Shown here: piece by piece, positions 57,600 to 64,000 of the stretch
How positions within the stretch are numbered: the first letter of the stretch is position 1
Layout: each line of letters starts with the position of its first letter
Source: Arthrinium phaeospermum
Taxonomy: Eukaryota > Ascomycota > Sordariomycetes > Amphisphaeriales > Apiosporaceae
Length of the DNA stretch: 64,000 nt
NCBI GenBank assembly: GCA_006503535.1
Contig: QYRS01000006.1
Span: 2,728,001-2,792,000 of the forward strand
Direction: 5' to 3'
Notes under the pieces: model-generated
The model's input: the letters and a program-made list of their open reading frames with translations, nothing else
What the model was told of the DNA's origin: nothing
Databases searched by the model: none
Made by a program: the position numbers and the translations under genes

Positions 57600-59144
57600 A
57601 CCCAGATGATCTGGTTAACCTGGCAGTGACCCCATGGCCCAGGTAGGTGCCTACCTACATGCGCCCAGATAACGGTCAGCTACAGCAACCGCAAGACCTA
57701 CCCACCTACCATGTACTCAAGCACCTAGGTACAGTAGGTAGGTAGCTACAAGGCCTTATGGGTACCAATGATCTTCCTTTCTTGCTATATTATGTATTCT
57801 CTTTGACTTTTCCCGAGGCTCCTCTCCGCCTCAGTTCCCGAATTCAATGGGCAACGCACCCGACGCTGCTGCACATGCTGCTCGTCAGTCTTCTAGCACA
57901 CCTCTTACAGAATGGGATTGAGCTCAGCTTGTAGAAGACGCGGAACCCTGATACTGATCCCTTGAAAGAGTCGGGGTAGTGCGTGATGTGCCTGTATTTA
58001 ATGGCGGGAGATGATATGTTGAACCTGTATCAGGAAAGCAGGGTCAGTTATATCAGATTCACAGGGACGCATGAATATCCCGGTAACTATTGCTTCACCA
58101 GCTTCGATGTAGCACCATGTATTTCTTCGGTTGCCTCTGCACATGCTGCCGGACCCTTGTTGTGAGCGGACGAGGCTCTCGCCAAGATCGCCTTCGCGTA
58201 GTAGGTACACGTAGCCAGCCAGCAACGGGTGCCTCAGTACGTGTCCAACCGGTATCAGTAGATTCCCCAGACCCGTTACATACCCTCCAACTCGGGACGA
58301 AGGGCCTTTTGCTGCCAACTCGGGACGAAGGGCCTTTTGCTGCCAGTGTGAAAACCGCTGCCTATCCCTGCACCACATGCCAATACGTTATGGATGGAAG
58401 CAAGTATGGCTTTTCCCCAGTGACAGAAAGTGGCCCTCCTTCATCGTGAGTGGTGACACGCTACCTTTCTGCCTGTAATTGACGCAGCAGTTCAATTTGA
58501 AGAGGAACACGGCGCTGATTGGCATCTGAAGATCACAAACACGCAGAATAACGCAGCGCGAGTTGGAAATACGGTTCAGCCAACCAACCACCTGAGCTCC
58601 CGTCCTCAAACGAGCCTGAGAGCCCACCACCCGCCAGTACTGGAGTGCCGACTTTTGGGAGCATGGCATCATTCAAAGAGCACCTCGAGGCTTGGTTACG
58701 AGGGCTGGGAGAAGTTCAAACTCGCTGCCATAAGCTATGAAGTACCTGTTGGCGCCCTTGGGAAGCAGACACATTACCCTGATTCCTCCGCGCTCATGAC
58801 CCCCGTCTCCCTGTCGGTAATATCTATCGCTTTTCAGGGCATAGCATACGACACACAGACGTCACTAGCAACACCACACCTGTATTGATCATAATGAATT
58901 TATATACCATAAGGATTCCTCTAGAATTACCGACTACCGCTTGCTCGCTATCAAAATTGACACGGTCAACAGCAAAAGACCACAAAGTGGTTTTTTGCCC
59001 AGTTGCCACAAGGAAGAAAACACAAAGGCTCAAGTAGACATATACCTGATGAGCGTAATCGGTACTGCTCCGAGTCGATCCATCAGCGTTTCCATGTAGG
59101 AGGAAACATCTTACTATGAAAAGGTACCTGGCGACACGGTACTA

Positions 59145-60584
59145 CTATCCCGGCAGGACAGGAACTTGCTGACGAAGGGTGTCCGCGCCGACGACTCCGG
59201 GTGTGCGTGTGTATGCCACTGGCACGGTTCCGCCGATACCGATAAAGCAGGTCGGGAACGGGGCCACTCTAAGGTTCGGCTGGCCACGAGACTTCAGAAT
59301 GCTCTCTTTCAGCTCCTCCAGCTCGCGGCGAGGCAGATGGGGGACGACAGGCGGGCCGACCCTGCCTTCGGGGGTTGCGGTAGAGGACTCCTCCTTCAGA
59401 GCCTCCCAGTGCTCGCGGACCCTTTGCGCAGAGGCGTGGCTGGAGGCACTTGCGCCTGCAATCGTTGGGAAGACCGTCTCGTCGGCGATGTACGATATGT
59501 GGGAGTTGACCCAGCCGGTGCGGTGCTCGTCGTTGCCGGCCGAATGGAAGCGAGGGTTCAATCGGCCCCAGCAGTTGAGCCAGCCTGGCTCATTAGGCGC
59601 AAGGCACAGACCAAAGTTCTGCCACACGTCCAGCTCAAATTCGACACTGCCATCCTCGTGGATGTGGTACGTGAATTCGTATTCGGTGGGGCAATCTTCG
59701 CAACGCTTGATCTGGCGGGGCAGGAGACCCAGGGTGGTGCCAAGCGCGGAGCTGGCGGCCAAGACGTAACAGTAACCGCTTCGAACGGGCCCGATGAAGT
59801 TGGCGATCATCTCGTTGGTGTAGGGGTTGTGGTGGGAGCAGATCTTGAAGTCGCCGGCGATGCCTCCCAGGCCGTATCGAACAAGCACGTCAGTCCCGGA
59901 AGGGTGCAGGGGCACCCAGAGGCGCTGGGTGCGATGGACTTGTAGGCACTCATTGGCAACGACGGCCTCCGTGTCGATCTTTGTGTAGCTGTTGAAGCAC
60001 TTGAATACAGAGCGCGAGGCGTTGTGCAGCTTCTTGTAGGCCTCTGCGTATGTCCAATCGGTGGAGATGCAGAATTCCGAAAGAGGGACCCCGAAGTCAG
60101 GGCCCAGACGATGGCTTCTCATAATGGCGTGAACGTCGCGGAAACCAAAACCCCATTCCTCGATGCCCCAACGCGGAAACGTGACCTCTTTGGCATCACA
60201 CTCGGTGCCGGTGCCCTTCTTGCCAGGTACGGGCCGCCATAAGGACTGCGTCTTAGGCAGGGTGCGTCGGTGGAAGATGCGGCAGTAGTAGCAGAGCTCA
60301 TACTCCCTAAGCGTAACTTCCAGCTCCTCCAGGAAATCCCACCGATCCGCGTCGTCCGTGTTGGCGCGGTAGACAGTCCCTTTGCCGGGCGCTTGGTGGG
60401 TGTGGCAGCGCACGCGCTCCCAGACCCTATCGTTCTGCATGCAGCTGTACAGCCACTTGGTGCAGAGGCCCAGGCGGACACATTGGTACAGCGAAAGGTG
60501 CTCGCAGATGGCCGAGACCATCTCGGGGGGTAAGTTGTCGATGTTTGCCTTTTTTGCCATTTTCGCCATACAGATACTGGTCAT
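59145..60584 (-). CDS. F-box domain protein
   Basis: Intronless frame of 479 residues. The F-box occupies about residues 15-55 (IDNLPPEMVSAICEHLSLYQ, then CVRLGLCTKWLYSC). This motif binds Skp1 in SCF ubiquitin ligases; the rest would recognise a substrate. The remainder has no repeat type that I recognise (neither WD40 nor LRR) but includes Cys-rich and aromatic stretches (YELCYYCRIFHRR, ICSHHNPYTNEMIANFIGP, RCEDCPTEYEFTYH) and a beta-rich middle. This matches the many lineage-specific fungal F-box proteins of unknown target. MTSICMAKMAKKANIDNLPP offers three possible starts; I chose the first ATG, and the third is about as likely. Confidence 0.85.
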   Translation of the reverse strand: MTSICMAKMAKKANIDNLPPEMVSAICEHLSLYQCVRLGLCTKWLYSCMQNDRVWERVRCHTHQAPGKGTVYRANTDDADRWDFLEELEVTLREYELCYYCRIFHRRTLPKTQSLWRPVPGKKGTGTECDAKEVTFPRWGIEEWGFGFRDVHAIMRSHRLGPDFGVPLSEFCISTDWTYAEAYKKLHNASRSVFKCFNSYTKIDTEAVVANECLQVHRTQRLWVPLHPSGTDVLVRYGLGGIAGDFKICSHHNPYTNEMIANFIGPVRSGYCYVLAASSALGTTLGLLPRQIKRCEDCPTEYEFTYHIHEDGSVEFELDVWQNFGLCLAPNEPGWLNCWGRLNPRFHSAGNDEHRTGWVNSHISYIADETVFPTIAGASASSHASAQRVREHWEALKEESSTATPEGRVGPPVVPHLPRRELEELKESILKSRGQPNLRVAPFPTCFIGIGGTVPVAYTRTPGVVGADTLRQQVPVLPG

Positions 60585-62005
60585 ACCATGCTACAGCGTC
60601 CAGGTGTGCCGGTTCTAGGCAGAAAGGGTGGTGTGGTTGTGTTTGTTATTGACGATATGGCGAGGTGAGGCTTGATAATGGACTACCAAAACAGCTTGAG
60701 CAGCTGCCTTTTGGTTTGCAGGTGTACCTATGTGTACGGGTAAGTGCCCAAAGCGCACTCTGCATTCAATTGTAGTAACGGGCTTTCTATCTCTGGAGGG
60801 CGGGCAGAAAACCAATATGAGTTTTTGGGGGGTGGCCGACTGGCCCGGGAACAATCACCTCACTCACACCAGACTCACCCGCAAAGCTTCGTTTGATACC
60901 TTGTGTGTTTTTGTCTGACTACTGGCACCTACCAACTAACCAATTACCCGACTGTAAGTGCATACTCACCTGCAGGAAACACCCCACGTTGACCAACGGC
61001 AGCCAATCCCCCAAAATGTCGTTGAAATCACATACGTTACACCATAGGAGATGGTGATTTGATGGTGCAATCTTTGATACCTCTTAGACAATCACTTGAG
61101 GTTATGCATTCGCATAGCGAATCTACTGTCATCGCGTAGCCAGTCGGCAAACACCAAGTCTACCTAACGCAAAAGTCCATCTTTGGGTCGTGCTGGTGAA
61201 AGGTCTCGCCCGCCAAGCAGCGGCCGGTTTAACCCCACTAACCTGCATACCCAAGTGGAAGGGCAGGCATCTGCTTAATGCCTATTTGGGGTAAAGGAAA
61301 GGCAAGTGCAAGTCAAGTTCAACGCGCTGCGCGGCTTACAAGAAGCGAACCAACTACATGTATCAGATGCAAAAAGGCTTATCATATGTGCCCTGAATCA
61401 CTCACATTTGGATGACGTCATGTCAGAATGGCCTGCTAAGGTTTCATTGTACGCCGTGGCACGACAACATAGACCCTTAATCAAGTGTACAGCTAATTGA
61501 GTTTAATTACTAAGGGGGAGATGCCTGTGGTCTTGCTGCATCTGCACTAGTTGTATGCGATCCCTCTGCTCATACGTCTTACCCAGTGCTACAACTTGGC
61601 AAATCCCTGTTGTCTTCATGTGATGCTTTCCGAAGGGTGACCGTTATCACCAACGACACCTCGACCACATGCAAAGACGAACAGTGATTGAGATCGAGAC
61701 TCCTATTTGACTGCCCTTGTCCTTGCCGCAACGCCTGTGTCAATGTAAGGGTAGGGGATTCATCGTGGCATGAATCCATCCAAGGTGAAGAAGGTATGCA
61801 ACGGCTCCCCTGGCCTAGCCTACTCTGCTCGAGATGCAAGTGCTTTCAGCACCAGGACATGGCAGCAGAACAAAACGTAGGATAACGCTGTATCTCAGCA
61901 TGTGCCTTCCGGGCACATGAACCCATGATACTGCGGTTCTATGTGAGTGGCAGCTTTCCGGTAACTCGTCATCGCCAGTGAATGGTAGATATTGTTCCGG
62001 TATAC
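60585..62005. other. Spacer between two minus-strand genes
   Basis: F-box gene promoter and Rrp40 3' region. Short frames only; no repeat or RNA gene was recognised. Confidence 0.55.
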
Positions 62006-62816
62006 TCATGCCATTTCCTTGACCAGTTTTTTGACCAGTTTCTTTTGCTGCTCCACGGTGAGGCTCTTCTCGTCTGTTTCTGTAACGGCCCGTCCGACGA
62101 CGAGTACTGTCTTCATGTCCTTGCTGTTCACCCACATCTTGCCATTTCTGCCCACCGCTGTCTCGAAAGCAAGGCCGGCCGATCCGAGCTCGTCCAAGAC
62201 GACGACCTTGCCCTCCTCGGCAGACTTGCGCATGAGGAGCCTTCGCGCCATCCCCAAGGAGATGCTGTAAAGCATGCCTTCTGATAGCGGGCCCAGCCCC
62301 TCGGCCTTGCCTGTGCTTGGCGACACGCACTCCAGCTCCGGGTCCATGTGTCTGTTTGCAAGACTTACTCGGGCATACACCAGGTCTCCGGCGTGTAGTT
62401 GAGGCCGGTTCTTCTTGGAGGCCATTTCAAAGGCCAGCTGGGGCAGCGTAGCATTGGATGTGTAATCTGAGAGAGTGACATAGAAGAAGTCAGCTGCAGT
62501 GTGGTGGACTGTCCCAATAACCAAGTCGCCAACAGCTGGGATATACTAGGGTGTCATGTTAGTCTCTAGACATCTTCAATAACAAGGCAGGGAGAGAGGG
62601 CTATGAACATACTCGTCCGCCATTGGATTCCACCCATATCAGGTTCTTCCTCCGATCTGTGACCAGCTGACCGGCAGTTGTGGGGATTAGGTCACTCGGA
62701 GGGACATGCCTGAGACCGGGACCAAGCCTGAGAGGGTGTTTGGGGTGAGATGGTATTAAGGCCGGATCAATCTCATCACCAGGAAGGACGTAAACTTTGT
62801 CTGTTTGGGTCGCCAT
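62006..62816 (-). CDS. rrp40: Exosome complex subunit Rrp40 (EXOSC3)
   Basis: Two exons (62816-62613 and 62545-62006) join to 247 residues. Features in order: VYVLPGDEI and LGPGLRHV of the N-terminal domain; the S1-like domain beginning at the splice (YIPAVGDLVIGTVHHTAADF); KKNRPQLHAGDLVYARVSLA; and a KH-like C-terminal domain with the Rrp40 signature (VGRNGKMWVNS, a G-x-N-G-x-x-W pattern). The protein is one of three RNA-binding caps on the exosome ring, guiding RNA to the 3'-5' nuclease in nucleus and cytoplasm. An in-frame ATG 21 bases upstream (MHFQLPR...) is possible; MATQTDKVYVLPGDEI is preferred because it matches the family start. The gene is divergent from ssz1. Confidence 0.95.
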
Positions 62817-63600
62817 CCTTGGCAGCTGAAAATGCAAGAGGGATTTTCTCTTGCACGATTTAGCTGTGTTGTCGACTTTTGCGAATTTCAGCGGTCCCCA
62901 AAACAGCAGATACGTCGTGATGTTTGTACCTATGCGCGCTCGCTTGCCTTCGCTGAAAAATGATTAGGTATGGTTCAAGCACTGGTGTGGCTTGATATCA
63001 CGGAACGAGAGTGGATTACGACTTGGAGGGGCACTCGTGGCTGGTGGTTTTTTCTTAGGGCGGGACAGTGGGGGTAGTCCAGGCCTAGCATTTGCATAAT
63101 CACATTGTCGAAGTATGCGCTTGAACATTACATAAGTTCAACAGACATAAGCATTGACATGGCATTGAAGGCAACTCGAGGTGATAGTAGGAATTGCATT
63201 TTCTACAGTGGAATACACGTTTACGAATGATATTCATGGATGTAGCCTTACTCTATAGAAATACTACACCATTTCAACGAATGATACTAGTAGCAGTGGG
63301 ATACCTGCAGTCTGTAAGGATTGTCGGAACCCTAACATATGTGATGCAGCATACCTAGGTTAGGTGGTAGCAATAGCCTAGAGGCATTTATGCAGTGCAT
63401 CAGTGTTGCATAGCCAATGCTAGTGGGGGAAATTGATGGATTGACTTCCAATTTTTTAACGGGGCCTTTCCTCCTCGTAGTTGCTCTTGCATCCATGTGT
63501 GTAAAGAATTTCTTCAAGAGTTGAATATACTAGACGCTGCAAACCAGTCGTCACCTCAACACATCCACCCTTTTCCCTCCACGACAACCGATATTTGAAA
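62817..63600. promoter_or_regulatory. Divergent promoter of rrp40 and ssz1
   Basis: 784 bases between the divergent ATGs of the Rrp40 (-) and Ssz1 (+) genes. The final 60 bases before the Ssz1 ATG are CA/CT-rich, as in highly expressed fungal genes. No defined motif was recognised. Confidence 0.55.
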
Positions 63601-64000
63601 ATGGCTGCCAACGGGGAGCGAAAGACTGTTGCGCCGGACCAACGGTGCGCCATTGGTCTGACTTTTGGCAACTCTTACAGCTCCATCGCCTGCACTATCG
63701 ACGATAGTGCCGTGGTCATTGCCAACGAGGATGGTGATCGCCAGATCCCCTCCATCCTGTCCTACGTCGAGGGCGAGGAGTACACCGGAACACAGGCCAA
63801 GGCCTTCTTGGTCCGCAACGCCGAGAACACCGTCGTTTCTTTCCGTGATTTCCTCGGCCAGGACTTCAAGTCCATCGATCCCACCCACTGCCACGCCGCT
63901 GCGCACCCTCAGGATGCCAGTGGCAGTGTCGCCTTCTCCATCAAGGACAAGGCCGAGGGCGATGCCAACACAGTCTCCGTCTCCGAGGTCGCGACACGAT
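63601..64000 (+). CDS. ssz1: Ribosome-associated Hsp70 Ssz1, N-terminal part
   Basis: A 133-codon partial frame runs off the window end. After MAANGERKTVAPDQR it reads CAIGLTFGNSYSSIACT, the Ssz1 version of the Hsp70 phosphate-1 loop: canonical Hsp70s have DLGTT here, Ssz1-type proteins have TFGN, consistent with weak or no ATP hydrolysis. VIANEDGDRQIPSILSYVEGEEYTG and the FLVRNAENTVVSFRDFLGQDF stretch follow the Hsp70 nucleotide-binding fold. Ssz1 pairs with the J-protein zuotin in the ribosome-associated complex that stimulates Ssb at the exit tunnel. No intron is seen in this part. The start is the only ATG before the domain, after a CA/CT-rich leader. Confidence 0.93.
   Translation, partial: MAANGERKTVAPDQRCAIGLTFGNSYSSIACTIDDSAVVIANEDGDRQIPSILSYVEGEEYTGTQAKAFLVRNAENTVVSFRDFLGQDFKSIDPTHCHAAAHPQDASGSVAFSIKDKAEGDANTVSVSEVATR

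Larger units (their letters stand above)
56973..59144. other. Spacer downstream of the AlkB-like gene
   Basis: Holds the AlkB-like 3' region with a hairpin-capable repeat at 57107-57149 and GTAGGTAGG/CCTACCTA microsatellites near 57640-57745. A 27-base direct duplication (CAACTCGGGACGAAGGGCC...) starts at about 58288. A 76-codon minus-strand frame is listed separately. No other gene was recognised. Confidence 0.5.

Overview
The window reads as nuclear DNA of a filamentous ascomycete (Pezizomycotina). Short spliceosomal introns (about 50-110 nt, GT..AG) interrupt most genes, genes lie singly on both strands with their own promoters, and the families are fungal: a Zn(II)2Cys6 regulator, a CFEM/rhodopsin-type membrane protein, an Rsr1/Krev-1 GTPase and a DUF7728-type secretory protein. 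A Sordariomycete is my best guess from the look of the Rsr1 and membrane proteins, but that is inference. I see no bacterial-type operons, CRISPR arrays, rRNA genes, confident tRNAs or intact transposons.

Layout. 1.6-3.0 kb (+): Rsr1/Krev-1 small GTPase in eight exons. 5.8-8.6 kb (-): Pro/Ser-rich single-pass membrane protein with an extracellular EGF-like module. 8.6-17.4 kb: gene-poor. 17.5-29.6 kb is a dense housekeeping block: a DUF7728-like protein (+), a mitochondrial membrane-anchored protein (+), a low-complexity protein (+), an Arb2-domain protein (-), mitoribosomal uS14m (-), a 98-residue hydrophilic protein (+) and a peroxisomal (SKL) 4-coumarate-CoA-ligase-like acyl-CoA synthetase (-). 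31.6-35.5 kb (+): ribosomal eL14, NAC alpha and ATP synthase subunit d. 35.5-41.5 kb: gene-poor. 41.5-47.1 kb: a Zn2Cys6 regulator (+) converges on a CFEM seven-helix receptor-like gene (-) that carries an apparent one-base frameshift.

47.1-57 kb is an accessory-looking stretch. A gene-poor segment leads into several kinds of tandem repeat: a CCGTCC-rich minisatellite, degenerate ~160-bp units, three ~178-bp promoter-like units and nine copies of a 29-bp unit. These sit immediately before a five-exon gene for an unusual AlkB-family Fe(II)/2-oxoglutarate dioxygenase. That protein has twin zinc-ribbon-like motifs and an 11-residue repeat in its N-terminus, and is the most novel locus here.

59.1-64 kb returns to housekeeping genes: an F-box protein (-), exosome subunit Rrp40 (-) and, divergent from it, the start of the ribosome-associated Hsp70 Ssz1 (+), cut by the window edge.

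Functional themes are ribosome and translation (eL14, uS14m, NAC alpha, Ssz1, Rrp40), mitochondria (Atp7, uS14m, the anchored protein), small-RNA or chromatin biology (Arb2, possibly the AlkB-like protein) and surface sensing (the EGF protein, the CFEM receptor and Rsr1 polarity signalling). Exon boundaries were inferred by hand from splice consensus, reading frame and family similarity.
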